A stretch of DNA of 64,000 nucleotides from CAIUKX01 sp964580965 (GTDB taxonomy: Bacteria > Bacteroidota > Bacteroidia > Flavobacteriales_D > Crocinitomicaceae): assembly GCA_964580965.1 (NCBI GenBank), contig CAZOLZ010000005.1:1-64000 (forward strand), written 5' to 3'. Each line of letters starts with the position of its first letter. Within the stretch, counting starts at the first letter, position 1. A program made the position numbers and the translations under genes. The notes under the pieces were generated by a model, which saw only the letters and a list, made by a program, of their open reading frames with translations, did not search any database and was not told where the DNA came from. Positions 51,997-60,793 of this stretch are shown in pieces.

Positions 51997-52857
51997 ATGG
52001 CAAAACTATATGTTAATTCGAATGGAACCGTAATGGCTAATGATACGCCTACTATTCAGGCGGCAAATCGTGCTCATTTATATGGAGATGGTGTATTTGA
52101 GAGTATTCGAATAATGAATGGTAGACCTTTAAATTTGAATAATCACATTCAAAGAATGTTAGAAGGTGCCCAAGCTTTAAAAATGAGGCCTTCTGTTTTT
52201 TATACTCAAGCTTTTTTTGAAGAGAAGATTATAGAGTTAATCCAAAAATCTGAGATTACTGATGGAGGAAGGTGCAGAATATCTCTTGATCGTATTTCAG
52301 GTGGAACGTATACGCCAACCTCTAATGAAGCTGTATATTTTATTGAGGTTTATCCTATTGAAAATAATTCATTTGAATTGAATGCTAAGGGTTGGGAGAT
52401 TGATCTCTATACAGAAATGAAAAAGGTGAAAAATCCTTTGTCAAACTATAAAACTAAAAATGGCCTTTTATATGTTATGGCTTCTATAAATGCAAAGGAG
52501 CGAAAACTAGATGAGGTATTAGTTGTAAATGAAAAAGGGGCTATATTGGAAAGTTCTAGTTCAAATTTATTTGTTGTTAGTAATGGTGTTTTATACACAC
52601 CTAGCTTAGATGAAGGATGCTTAGCAGGGACAATGAGAATGCAAGTTATTAATTTAGCTGTTGCTAATGGTATAAAAGTTTATGAATGCACAATCTTTCC
52701 TCAAAATATTATTGCAGCAGATGAAATTTTCATAACTAATGCTATTAGAGGAATAACCTGGGTTAGTGGTTATAGAACAAAACGTTACTTCAATAATACT
52801 TCAAGAAAATTAGTAGCTCATTTAAATGAGTATTGGGAAAAACAATTAAATAAATAA
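51997..52857 (+). CDS. Class IV aminotransferase (4-amino-4-deoxychorismate lyase or branched-chain type)
   Basis: The 286-residue PLP enzyme has the fold-type IV layout: N-terminal AANRAHLYGDGVFESIRI (23-40), the PLP lysine Lys152 in SNYKTKNGLL, and ESSSSNLFVVSNG (about 187-199) with the phosphate-binding glutamate and serines, then GCLAGTMRM. Members include PabC (folate pathway), BCAT and D-alanine aminotransferase. With pabB elsewhere in the window the PabC role is plausible but not proven. It is 5 bases after the rhomboid gene and 5 before the helicase gene. Confidence 0.9.
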   Translation: MAKLYVNSNGTVMANDTPTIQAANRAHLYGDGVFESIRIMNGRPLNLNNHIQRMLEGAQALKMRPSVFYTQAFFEEKIIELIQKSEITDGGRCRISLDRISGGTYTPTSNEAVYFIEVYPIENNSFELNAKGWEIDLYTEMKKVKNPLSNYKTKNGLLYVMASINAKERKLDEVLVVNEKGAILESSSSNLFVVSNGVLYTPSLDEGCLAGTMRMQVINLAVANGIKVYECTIFPQNIIAADEIFITNAIRGITWVSGYRTKRYFNNTSRKLVAHLNEYWEKQLNK

Positions 52858-52862
52858 TCGTT

Positions 52863-53984
52863 TTGAAATCTTTTAAAGAATTAGGTGTAAAGGAACATTT
52901 TCTAAAAGCATTAGATGCTCAAGGTGTTTCAAAACCGACAGAAATACAAATCAAATCTATTCCTTTTTTAATTGAAAATGGAACTGATTTTATTGGCCAG
53001 GCACAAACTGGAACAGGGAAAACATTAGCTTTTGGTATCCCTATTTTACATCGTGTAGATAAAAATATCACAAAGCCTCAAGCAATAATTTTAGGTCCAA
53101 CTAGAGAGTTATGTCAACAAATACATAAACAATTATTTAAACTAACTAAATTTAATAAAGGTGTATTTACAGAAGTGCTTGTTGGTGGGGAGAATATAGA
53201 TGCACAGATTTATGCATTAACTCGCCCGACTCAGATTATTGTTGCAACTCCAGGTAGATTAATAGATATTTTAAATAGAGGAGCCATTGAACTTCATGAT
53301 GTAGAAACTATCATTTTAGATGAGGCCGATGAAATGATCAGTATGGGGTTTAAAAAAGATTTGGAGACTATTCTAAGAAAATCAGAAGGCTACAGAAGTG
53401 TTTGGCTTTTTTCAGCAACTTTTCCCAATAACTTAAAAGAATTAATTCAAAAATTTGTTTCGAAGGATGTAAAGAAAGAAATTGTTGAAAAAGAAGCTGT
53501 TGTAAACAAAGCAATTGCTCATGAATTTGTAGTTTGTGAAAAAAATCAAAAGCTACAAACTTTAATTGAATATATAAAAATTCATGGTCAAGATACTGGT
53601 ATTGTCTTTTGTAGAACTAAAGCTTCGACTCAACAACTGGCTAAACAATTAAAAGCTAAAAATTTTTCTATAATTGAAATTCACGGAGATCTTCAACAGA
53701 GAGAGAGGGAGAAGGCTTTGAGAATTTTTAAGACGAATAAAGCTCAACTATTAATTACTACAGATATTTCTGCAAGAGGAATTGATATTGATGATGTGAA
53801 TTTTGTTGTTCACTATGATTTGCCGGATCAAATTGAATATTACACTCACCGAAGTGGAAGAACAGCAAGAGCTGGAAAAAAAGGTATGTCATTATGTATT
53901 GTTCAAGGAAATCAAGTGAAAAAGATTCGAGCAATTGAAAGTCAATTAAAGATTAAGTTCATTAGAATTAAACAGAATTATTAA
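52863..53984 (+). CDS. DEAD-box RNA helicase
   Basis: The 373-residue protein has the complete helicase core: Q-motif region PTEIQIKSIPF, Walker A AQTGTGKT (47-54), PTREL, TPGR, DEAD box (153-156), SAT (184-186), ARGID and HRSGRTARAG. It has no C-terminal tail, so it is a minimal DEAD-box protein of the RhlE/DeaD group for RNA remodelling in ribosome assembly or cold adaptation. It begins with TTG at 52863, a rare start, six bases after the aminotransferase stop; no upstream ATG exists in the gap. Confidence 0.93.
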   Translation: MKSFKELGVKEHFLKALDAQGVSKPTEIQIKSIPFLIENGTDFIGQAQTGTGKTLAFGIPILHRVDKNITKPQAIILGPTRELCQQIHKQLFKLTKFNKGVFTEVLVGGENIDAQIYALTRPTQIIVATPGRLIDILNRGAIELHDVETIILDEADEMISMGFKKDLETILRKSEGYRSVWLFSATFPNNLKELIQKFVSKDVKKEIVEKEAVVNKAIAHEFVVCEKNQKLQTLIEYIKIHGQDTGIVFCRTKASTQQLAKQLKAKNFSIIEIHGDLQQREREKALRIFKTNKAQLLITTDISARGIDIDDVNFVVHYDLPDQIEYYTHRSGRTARAGKKGMSLCIVQGNQVKKIRAIESQLKIKFIRIKQNY

Positions 53985-54014
53985 TTTTATAAAATATAAT
54001 TATAATACAAATAA

Positions 54015-54470
54015 ATGGAAGCAATTATTACAACAAACAAAGGTGTAATGAAAGCATCTTTTTACGAAAAAGATGCACCAAATACAGTAGCTAATTTTGT
54101 GAAGTTAGCGAAAGACGGTTTTTACAATGATTTAAAATGGCATAGAGTAATTCCTGGATTTGTGATTCAAGGAGGATGTCCAAATACAAGAGAAGGATCT
54201 AAAGGCATGCCAGGAACAGGAGGTCCAGGTTATCAGATAGATTGTGAAACAAAAGGTGAAAATCAATATCATGATAGAGGAGTTCTATCTATGGCTCATG
54301 CAGGAAGAAATACTGGGGGGTCTCAATTTTTTGTTGTCCACTCAAGGAATAGTACGTCACATTTGGATGGTAATCATACTTGTTTTGGTAAGCTAACTGA
54401 AGGACTTGATGTATTAGATTCTATCAGAGAAAATGATACTATTGATTCGATTGAAATTATTGAAGCTTAG
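54015..54470 (+). CDS. Cyclophilin-type peptidyl-prolyl isomerase
   Basis: The 151-residue cytoplasmic protein is a minimal bacterial cyclophilin: LKWHRVIPGFVIQGG (catalytic Arg in HRVIPGF, here with Trp before His), GSQFFVVHS and HLDGNHTCFGKLTEG are the active-site segments. Lacking a signal peptide, it works in the cytoplasm. It is 30 bases after the helicase gene and is followed at 20 bases by a terminator hairpin. Confidence 0.95.
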   Translation: MEAIITTNKGVMKASFYEKDAPNTVANFVKLAKDGFYNDLKWHRVIPGFVIQGGCPNTREGSKGMPGTGGPGYQIDCETKGENQYHDRGVLSMAHAGRNTGGSQFFVVHSRNSTSHLDGNHTCFGKLTEGLDVLDSIRENDTIDSIEIIEA

Positions 54471-54490
54471 GAAATATTTTTACTTTTTAA

Positions 54491-54523
54491 AAAAAAGGAA
54501 AGCATTCATGCTTTCCTTTTTTT
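54491..54523 (+). terminator. Bidirectional terminator between cyclophilin and lipoprotein genes
   Basis: A stem AAGGAAAGCA / TGCTTTCCTT with loop TTCA is flanked by A-run and T-run, so it can stop transcripts from both sides; it abuts the stop codon of the minus-strand lipoprotein gene. Confidence 0.82.
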
Positions 54524-54977
54524 AATTATAATTAGTCCAATGTAGGTACTTGATCTCAACTGGATCGGCTTCTCCGTTATGATAAATATCAATTCGAACA
54601 GAGCCACTATCTCCTTGAAAAACCATGTTGATGTCATTGTTTCCTGTTGTAATTGTAGAAAACTCTTGTTTCCCATTTACAAAATTATCTGCATACCAAC
54701 CAGTCTTATTATTGAATAACCATCTGTAAGCAGTAGGTGGATCATCAGGAGTAGTATTCGTGAAAACAGCTCTAATACTAGATTTTCTTGTTAAGTTTGC
54801 TTCAAGACTATAACTTTCTCCGCTTATAACTCTAGTTGGAGCTTCTGGTATGCCTGAAGGTAACAAAAATATATTATCACCATAGTTTGTAGATTCAGGA
54901 TACGTGATTTGCATTTTCTTTCCACATGAAAGTAAACCAAATAACGCTAAAATGATACATGCAAGACTTTTTCTCAT
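54522..54977 (-). CDS. Small lipoprotein of unknown function
   Basis: The 151-residue product begins at the ATG at 54977, chosen over one at 55010 because it gives a clean lipoprotein signal: MRKSLACIILALFGLLSCGKK, with lipobox LLSC and Cys18. The mature part has beta-strand character with a WLFNNKTGWYAD segment and no known motif. A lipid-anchored envelope protein is expected; the function is unknown. Confidence 0.75.
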   Translation of the reverse strand: MRKSLACIILALFGLLSCGKKMQITYPESTNYGDNIFLLPSGIPEAPTRVISGESYSLEANLTRKSSIRAVFTNTTPDDPPTAYRWLFNNKTGWYADNFVNGKQEFSTITTGNNDINMVFQGDSGSVRIDIYHNGEADPVEIKYLHWTNYN

Positions 54978-55018
54978 AACAATGTCATATTTTACATTGT
55001 AAATATACAAAATTTATC

Positions 55019-55053
55019 AAAAAAAAACAGGCATCGATTACGATGCCTGTTTT
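55019..55053 (-). terminator. Terminator of rpsA
   Basis: A perfect 10-bp stem (ACAGGCATCG / CGATGCCTGT) with loop ATTA, read on the minus strand, is followed by seven T residues, 21 bases past the rpsA stop codon. Confidence 0.88.
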
Positions 55054-55074
55054 CATTTTGATTGAGAATCAATA

Positions 55075-56859
55075 TTATTTATTTTTTCCCATTTTTTGCT
55101 TTAATGCAACTAAAGCATCTAAATCACCTAAAGTAGACTTTTCAGTGTTTTGATTGTTTTTAGCTACTGCAGAAGCACTAGATGTAGACTTTTTAGAAGT
55201 CTTTTCTTTTGTTGTAGGTAAATCTTCACCTTCTTCAAAAGTTCTAGTATGAGAAACTACAATTTTCTTAGATTCTTTGTTGAATTCGATTACTTTAAAG
55301 TCTAATGCTTCATCAATTTTAGCATTCGCTCCATCTTCTTTACGTAAGTGTTTAGCAGGACAAATTCCCTCTACACCATAAGGTAAAGAAACGATACCAG
55401 ACTTATCTTTATTTTCAACGATAGTTCCTGGATGAACAGATCCTTCAACAAAAATTGATTCAAATACATCCCATGGATTTTCTTCTAATTGTTTGTGACC
55501 TAATGAAATACGACGATTTTCTCTGTCGATTTCTAAAACAACAACGTTTAATTCGTCACCAACTTTACAGAATTCAGATGGGTGCTTGATTTTCTTTTGC
55601 CAAGATAAATCAGAAATATGGATTAATCCATCGATTCCTTCTTCTAACTCAACAAAAACACCGAAGTTTGTGAAGTTTCTTACTTTAGCAGTGTGTTTAG
55701 AACTAACTCCGTATTTACTTTCAACAACTTCCCATGGATCTGGAACTAATTGTTTAATACCTAGTGACATTTTACGTTCTTCTCTGTCTAATGTTAATAT
55801 TACAGCTTTAACTGTATCACCAACATTCATGAAGTCTTGAGCTGAACGTAAGTGTTGTGACCAACTCATTTCAGAAACGTGGATTAAACCTTCAACTCCT
55901 GGAGCGATTTCAACAAATGCACCATAGTCAGCCATAACCACTACTTTTCCTTCAACAGCATCACCAACTTTTAAGTTAGCATCTAATGCATCCCATGGAT
56001 GTGGTTGTAATTGTTTTAATCCTAATGCGATACGTTTTTTATCATCATCAAAATCTAAAATTACAACGTTTAATTTTTGGTCTAATTCTAAGATTTCATC
56101 TGGGTGATTAACTCTTCCCCAAGATAAGTCAGTAATGTGGATTAATCCATCTACACCACCTAAGTCAATGAATACACCGTAAGAAGTGATGTTCTTAACA
56201 GTACCTTCTAATACTTGACCTTTTTCTAATCCAGAAATAATTTGTTTCTTTTGTTCTTCTAACTCAGCTTCGATAAGAGCTTTGTGAGATACAACAACAT
56301 TTCTAAATTCTTGGTTGATCTTAACAACTTTGAATTCCATGTTTTTACCAACGTAAACATCGTAATCACGAATTGGTTTAACATCGATTTGAGAACCTGG
56401 TAAGAAAGCTTCAATACCAAAAACATCTACGATTAAACCACCTTTAGTACGACATTTAACAAATCCTGTGATAATTTCTCCAGTACGAAGTACTTCATTA
56501 ACACGAATCCATGCTTTGTGCATACGAGCAGTTTTGTGAGAAATGATCAATTGACCATACTTGTCTTCTTGACACTCAACAAAAACATCTACGTTATCTC
56601 CCACTTTTAAGTCAGGATTGTAACGGAACTCTCCAGCTGGAACAACTCCCTCTGATTTGAATCCAATGTTTACAACTACTTCTCTTTTAGTAATTGCTAA
56701 AACAGTTCCTTCAATAACTTCTTTTTCGTTAATTGAAGTTAATGTTGTTTCGTAACGATCAGATAATTCTGAACGTTGAGCAGAAGTGTAACCATCTAAT
56801 GATAACGCTTCCCAATCAAAATCGGCATTTCCTTGCCCTGTAATTTTGTTTTCTGCCAT
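55075..56859 (-). CDS. rpsA: 30S ribosomal protein S1
   Basis: S1 brings mRNA to the 30S subunit and is central where leaders lack a Shine-Dalgarno sequence, as in Bacteroidetes. The 594-residue protein has six S1 OB-fold repeats (roughly residues 45-115, 130-200, 210-285, 300-370, 385-460 and 470-545), marked by GVFIDLGGVDGLIHITDLSWG, GAFVEIAPGVEGLIHVSEMSW and similar blocks, and a low-complexity Ser/Lys-rich tail ending in LDALVALKQKMGKNK. The long leader (about 97 bases from the -7 element) holds an inverted repeat. Confidence 0.97.
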   Translation of the reverse strand: MAENKITGQGNADFDWEALSLDGYTSAQRSELSDRYETTLTSINEKEVIEGTVLAITKREVVVNIGFKSEGVVPAGEFRYNPDLKVGDNVDVFVECQEDKYGQLIISHKTARMHKAWIRVNEVLRTGEIITGFVKCRTKGGLIVDVFGIEAFLPGSQIDVKPIRDYDVYVGKNMEFKVVKINQEFRNVVVSHKALIEAELEEQKKQIISGLEKGQVLEGTVKNITSYGVFIDLGGVDGLIHITDLSWGRVNHPDEILELDQKLNVVILDFDDDKKRIALGLKQLQPHPWDALDANLKVGDAVEGKVVVMADYGAFVEIAPGVEGLIHVSEMSWSQHLRSAQDFMNVGDTVKAVILTLDREERKMSLGIKQLVPDPWEVVESKYGVSSKHTAKVRNFTNFGVFVELEEGIDGLIHISDLSWQKKIKHPSEFCKVGDELNVVVLEIDRENRRISLGHKQLEENPWDVFESIFVEGSVHPGTIVENKDKSGIVSLPYGVEGICPAKHLRKEDGANAKIDEALDFKVIEFNKESKKIVVSHTRTFEEGEDLPTTKEKTSKKSTSSASAVAKNNQNTEKSTLGDLDALVALKQKMGKNK

Positions 56860-56885
56860 TTGGCTTTTTAAATTGTATTTCGAGC

Positions 56886-56935
56886 AACTTTACAAGACTC
56901 GAAAGGGTTTAACATATAACTGTATGTGTAAAGTT
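56886..56935 (-). promoter_or_regulatory. Inverted repeat in the rpsA leader
   Basis: On the minus strand, AACTTTACA and TGTAAAGTT form a perfect 9-bp inverted repeat with a 32-base loop, within the rpsA leader and ending 26 bases before its start codon. Another short pair (CGAG/CTCG, 56881-56901) overlaps one arm and could compete. This is an observation, not an established regulatory site. Confidence 0.5.
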
Positions 56936-56955
56936 TACAGTTTAAATTTGGATTA

Positions 56956-56987
56956 CAAAGATAGGAGATTAATTCGAGAAACTCAAA
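56956..56987 (-). promoter_or_regulatory. Promoter of rpsA (-33 TTTG, -7 TATCTTTG)
   Basis: The -7 box TATCTTTG at 56956-56963 has a TTTG element 20 bases further upstream (56984-56987), the classic Bacteroidetes spacing TTTG-N19-21-TAnnTTTG. It is 97 bases before the start codon. Confidence 0.7.
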
Positions 56988-56988
56988 A

Positions 56989-58755
56989 TTATTTTTTCTC
57001 TAACCATTTTTGTTGTTTGACTTCTGTTTTACTATCATCTTTTAGCTTTAATTGATACTTCGGACGCTCATAAGATTCTAAAGTTACTATGATTTCAAAA
57101 AGTTGTTCCTCTCTTGAAATTAATACGTTTAATTGGTCTCCAACGTTTGCCCTTGAAACCATATCTACAAAAGAATTACGATCTACTCTGTATCCATTGC
57201 ATCCAACAATCTCATCATTTACACTTAAACCTGAATTTTCTGCTGATGAATTTGCTCGGATTCTTCTGATAATTGTTTTTCCATCTTTGGTGTAAAAACT
57301 AGCTCCTAATGAAGGTGATGGAGAACCAATATATGTTACATCTAATCCAACATTTGCAAAAATAGCCGAGTAATTAGGTACTTCTGTTCCGTGTATGTAT
57401 TTTGAGAAAAATGAATCTACTTCATCACCAATAAAACCTTCTAAAGCTTTTTTGAACTCTTCTTCGCTAAAACCTCGGTTTTTATTGATGTAAAAATCTG
57501 TGTATAGTGCTTGAAGAAAATTATCTAGGCTTTGTTGCCCTTTACTTTTATTGATTATTAATGCATCCAGATAAGCTGCAAGAATTGCTCCTCTAGTATA
57601 ATATGTCATTGTAGTATTGCTGCTATTTTCATTTGGACGGTAACCTTTGATCCAGGCATCAAAACTTGCGTGAGCAACTGGTTGAACTCTTGTTCCTACA
57701 GTCCCTTCCACATAATTCAAAGCACTTGATAGTTTATTGATATATTGCTCGGCGCTTATGAAGTCTGCTCGATACAATAGAAGTTCATCATAATATGATG
57801 TAAAACCTTCCATCACCCATAATAATGTTGTATAATTTTCTTCATCATAATTAAAAGGTCCTAATTCAATAGGTCTGATTCGTTTTACATTCCATAAATG
57901 AAAGTATTCATGTGCCACAAGTGATAAAAAGTTGATGTAATTATTTCCTTCATATGTCCACCTATTAACACTAAGTGTTGTTGAGTTCATGTGTTCTAAT
58001 CCACCCTGTCCATCAACTACATTATGAATGATAAACGTATAATTTTTATTAGGGTTCACACCAACAACCGCTGAAGTAGATTCGATAATCTTTTTCATAT
58101 CAATTTTTAATTTATCGATATCATAATTACCTTCTCCATACATAGCTACGGTATGTTTAACTCCAGCTGCATCAAATTCAAATATTTTCTGATTACCAAT
58201 TTCTATTGGACAATCAACAAGGTGATCATAATTATTAAATTCAAAAACATCTTTGCCAATCTTCGGGAGAGCTGTTGAAATAGTTTTAAAACCCTTGTAA
58301 GGAATAATTGTAAGTTTACCTTTTTGATTTTTTGTTTTTTCAGTATACATGAAAATTCCAGATCCACTTACAAAACCATGTGATAAGTCTATAAAGCTAG
58401 TTCTAACAGAAAGTTCAAATGCATATACTTCATATTTAACAATAATGTTTTTTGCTTTTGAATTTGAAATGATCCATTTGTTCTTGGCGTTTTTTTCAAT
58501 TTTTAAAGGATTTCCCTTCTCATCAAAAGCTTTAACTAAATTTAAATTTTTGGAGAATTCCCTAACAAGATATGAACCTGGGGCCCATACAGGCATTTTA
58601 ATCTCAGTTTCTTTTCCTTTCACTCCCTCTAAGTGCATTTCAACATTGAAATAATGATTTTGAGGTTTTGGCATTGAAAGTTTATAAGAAACTGTTTGAG
58701 CCTGAATAAAGTTTAAAAATGAAACAAGAATTAGTAGAATAGCTTTTTTCAACAT
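56989..58755 (-). CDS. M61-family metallopeptidase with PDZ domain
   Basis: The 588-residue exported protein has a signal peptide (about 20 residues), an N-terminal beta-domain, and the catalytic zinc motif HEYFHLWNVKRIRP, where His282, Glu283 and His286 form HExxH. The family is glycyl aminopeptidase-like M61, often with PDZ domain at the C-terminus, here at about residues 480-570 (GASFYTKDGKTIIRRI and NSGLSVNDEIVG). The peptidase probably works in the periplasm or at the surface. A TATCTTTG box 19 bases before the start codon faces the promoter of the divergent lipoprotein gene. Confidence 0.94.
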   Translation of the reverse strand: MLKKAILLILVSFLNFIQAQTVSYKLSMPKPQNHYFNVEMHLEGVKGKETEIKMPVWAPGSYLVREFSKNLNLVKAFDEKGNPLKIEKNAKNKWIISNSKAKNIIVKYEVYAFELSVRTSFIDLSHGFVSGSGIFMYTEKTKNQKGKLTIIPYKGFKTISTALPKIGKDVFEFNNYDHLVDCPIEIGNQKIFEFDAAGVKHTVAMYGEGNYDIDKLKIDMKKIIESTSAVVGVNPNKNYTFIIHNVVDGQGGLEHMNSTTLSVNRWTYEGNNYINFLSLVAHEYFHLWNVKRIRPIELGPFNYDEENYTTLLWVMEGFTSYYDELLLYRADFISAEQYINKLSSALNYVEGTVGTRVQPVAHASFDAWIKGYRPNENSSNTTMTYYTRGAILAAYLDALIINKSKGQQSLDNFLQALYTDFYINKNRGFSEEEFKKALEGFIGDEVDSFFSKYIHGTEVPNYSAIFANVGLDVTYIGSPSPSLGASFYTKDGKTIIRRIRANSSAENSGLSVNDEIVGCNGYRVDRNSFVDMVSRANVGDQLNVLISREEQLFEIIVTLESYERPKYQLKLKDDSKTEVKQQKWLEKK

Positions 58756-58769
58756 AATATTTTGATTTT

Positions 58770-58802
58770 TTTGTCAAAGATAAAAGATGAATTGTAGATT
58801 TG
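58770..58802 (+). promoter_or_regulatory. Promoter of the coiled-coil lipoprotein gene
   Basis: TTTG at 58770-58773 and TAGATTTG at 58795-58802 are 21 bases apart, fitting the full Bacteroidetes promoter pattern, and the -7 box ends 30 bases before the start codon. The M61 -7 box (TATCTTTG, 58775-58782, minus strand) lies between them, so the two divergent promoters interleave. Confidence 0.7.
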
Positions 58803-58832
58803 TGATATTAAACTGTACAATTTTAAAATAAG

Positions 58833-59693
58833 ATGCGAAATTTCATTTATTTAATAATTTTTTCAGTAGTTTTTTCTTCTTGCACCAATAGTGGTAATGA
58901 ATCTGAAGACTCTAATGGGAATGAACGTGTAACTGAACTTGAAAATAAATTGTTTCAAACAAAGCTTGACAATGATTCTAAGGATAAAATGATTGAAGAA
59001 TCACTTACGTTTTTTAATGAAATTAAACTAAACCTTGAAACAATTCAATTAAAAAAAGACGAAATTCATATAAAGTCTGAAAATTCGGAATTTAAAGATG
59101 AAGATAAAGATTATATCATCGAACAAATTAAGCGTATCAATTTCTTAAGAGAAGAAAATGGTAAAAAAATTAATGAATTAAATAATATTTTAAAGAATAG
59201 TAATGTTAAGATTGTTGAGTTAGAAAAGTTGATCGAAAATTTAATGAAGGAAATCTCATTGAAAGATCAACAGATTCAAATGTTACAATCAGAACTAAAC
59301 AATGTTAATAGTGAATATTCTAAATTATTTGATGCCTACATAGAGCAAACGATTATTGTAAATGAATTAACAAATGAAATTAATAAAGGTTTTTATACTT
59401 ATGGGACTTTAAAAGAATTGGTTGAAAATAAAGTTGTAGAAAAGAAAAATGGTTTTATTGGAATAGGTAGAAAGACTGCTTTGATTGATAATTTTAATGA
59501 AGAATATTTTATTCAAATCGATATCTTAAAGAAAAAAGAAATCTTTGTGGAGGGTTTAAAGGTAAAGATAGTTACTGATCATCCATCAACAGCCTATGAA
59601 ATTGTCAAAGACGATAAGAATTCTAAAATTTTGATTAAAAATCCAAATGAATTTTGGAAAGTTTCTAAATACTTGGTGGTAGTCGTTGGATAA
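58833..59693 (+). CDS. Lipoprotein with long coiled coil, unknown function
   Basis: The 286-residue product has a lipoprotein signal (MRNFIYLIIFSVVFSSCTNS, lipobox FSSC, Cys17), then a long coiled coil from about residue 30 to 180 rich in Glu, Lys, Asn and Leu, and a C-terminal globular part of about 100 residues (GFYTYGTLKELVENKVVEKK and ALIDNFNEEYFIQIDI are its clearest segments). I do not recognise the C-terminal domain. It is probably anchored in the outer or inner membrane with the coiled coil spanning the periplasm. It has a well-formed promoter and a divergent neighbour, M61. Confidence 0.82.
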   Translation: MRNFIYLIIFSVVFSSCTNSGNESEDSNGNERVTELENKLFQTKLDNDSKDKMIEESLTFFNEIKLNLETIQLKKDEIHIKSENSEFKDEDKDYIIEQIKRINFLREENGKKINELNNILKNSNVKIVELEKLIENLMKEISLKDQQIQMLQSELNNVNSEYSKLFDAYIEQTIIVNELTNEINKGFYTYGTLKELVENKVVEKKNGFIGIGRKTALIDNFNEEYFIQIDILKKKEIFVEGLKVKIVTDHPSTAYEIVKDDKNSKILIKNPNEFWKVSKYLVVVVG

Positions 59694-59695
59694 CT

Positions 59696-60793
59696 CTACT
59701 GATTAAGAATAGTTTCTCTTCCTTTCCACTGAGGAATATAAGTTAAGACTAATATTAATAGACTTAAATAATAGAATGGTTGTATAATAGAAGTCAATAA
59801 TACTGTGAAAAAGTGATGCTTCTGTTTGTTTAAAACGTTTATTACAAAATGGTCAACAATAACTTTAAATAAAAAAAGTAAAGTTATTTCTGTCCATTCC
59901 TTAGTAATTCCACCCATAATTATACTCACATAAAACACTAATTGCACTGAAGCGTTTAATGATAATATTAAATTACTATATCGAGTACTACTCACATTAT
60001 TCTTTTGAAACCATCTTACTCGTTGCTGAATAAAAGTTTTGATTGTTTCAGGAGATTGAGTTTTTATAGTTAAAGCATAGTGACTAGAAAAAGTAGGTTT
60101 AATATTATTGGAAATGAAATTATTCAATAAGAATTGATCATCCCCTGATAGGTAATTTTTATGTTCTTCAAAACCATTGTGTAGTAAGTATTTTTCAACT
60201 GAAAAAAGTAAGTTTGCACCACTTGCTAGAATAGGAGTAGAGTATCCATAAGCAATTCTATTTACTGTATTTAATACTGAGTAATCATATGCAAAACAAG
60301 ATGTCATTATTTTTTGCCCATTCATTTGAACAGGTAAGATTGTTAGTTCTGAGATGGCTAATGTTTCTAATTGTTTAAAATAATTAGATGTGAAATAAGT
60401 ATCAGCATCAATTGTCAATACAAATTTAGTTTTGACATAATTACCAATTGTATAAGCTATAGCAGACTTCTTTCCTTCATTATTTTTCGGTAAAGTTACA
60501 ATACTCATTTTACCCTTATTAATGTGCATAGAAATAAGTTCAACACTACTGTCTGTTGAATGGTCATCTACGAAATAAAAATGTTTGGGTAGAAGTTTGG
60601 AATTTTTGATTGATTCTAATAGAGGGCTTATCCTTTTTGATTCATTTCTGAATGGAATAATTACGGAAATTTCATTTAGGTCAATAGTCTTTAAATCCGA
60701 TTTATTTTTAGATTCCTTTTTTTTCGCAATTTTAATCCCAATCATTGAAAGAAGAGCAAAAACACTATATACACATGTTGCAACTACATTCAT
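59696..60793 (-). CDS. Family 2 glycosyltransferase with C-terminal membrane helices
   Basis: The 365-residue protein has an N-terminal membrane segment, a GT2 domain with ISVIIPFRNESKRISPLLESI (given by VIIPFRNES), the DADTYF motif near residue 128, GDDQFLLN near 222 and the QRVRW processivity motif near 254, and three C-terminal membrane helices. It thus resembles enzymes that make extended or lipid-linked glycans at the inner membrane. Its start overlaps the flippase-like gene by 4 bases, and the two were probably selected as a module. Confidence 0.9.
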   Translation of the reverse strand: MNVVATCVYSVFALLSMIGIKIAKKKESKNKSDLKTIDLNEISVIIPFRNESKRISPLLESIKNSKLLPKHFYFVDDHSTDSSVELISMHINKGKMSIVTLPKNNEGKKSAIAYTIGNYVKTKFVLTIDADTYFTSNYFKQLETLAISELTILPVQMNGQKIMTSCFAYDYSVLNTVNRIAYGYSTPILASGANLLFSVEKYLLHNGFEEHKNYLSGDDQFLLNNFISNNIKPTFSSHYALTIKTQSPETIKTFIQQRVRWFQKNNVSSTRYSNLILSLNASVQLVFYVSIIMGGITKEWTEITLLFLFKVIVDHFVINVLNKQKHHFFTVLLTSIIQPFYYLSLLILVLTYIPQWKGRETILNQ

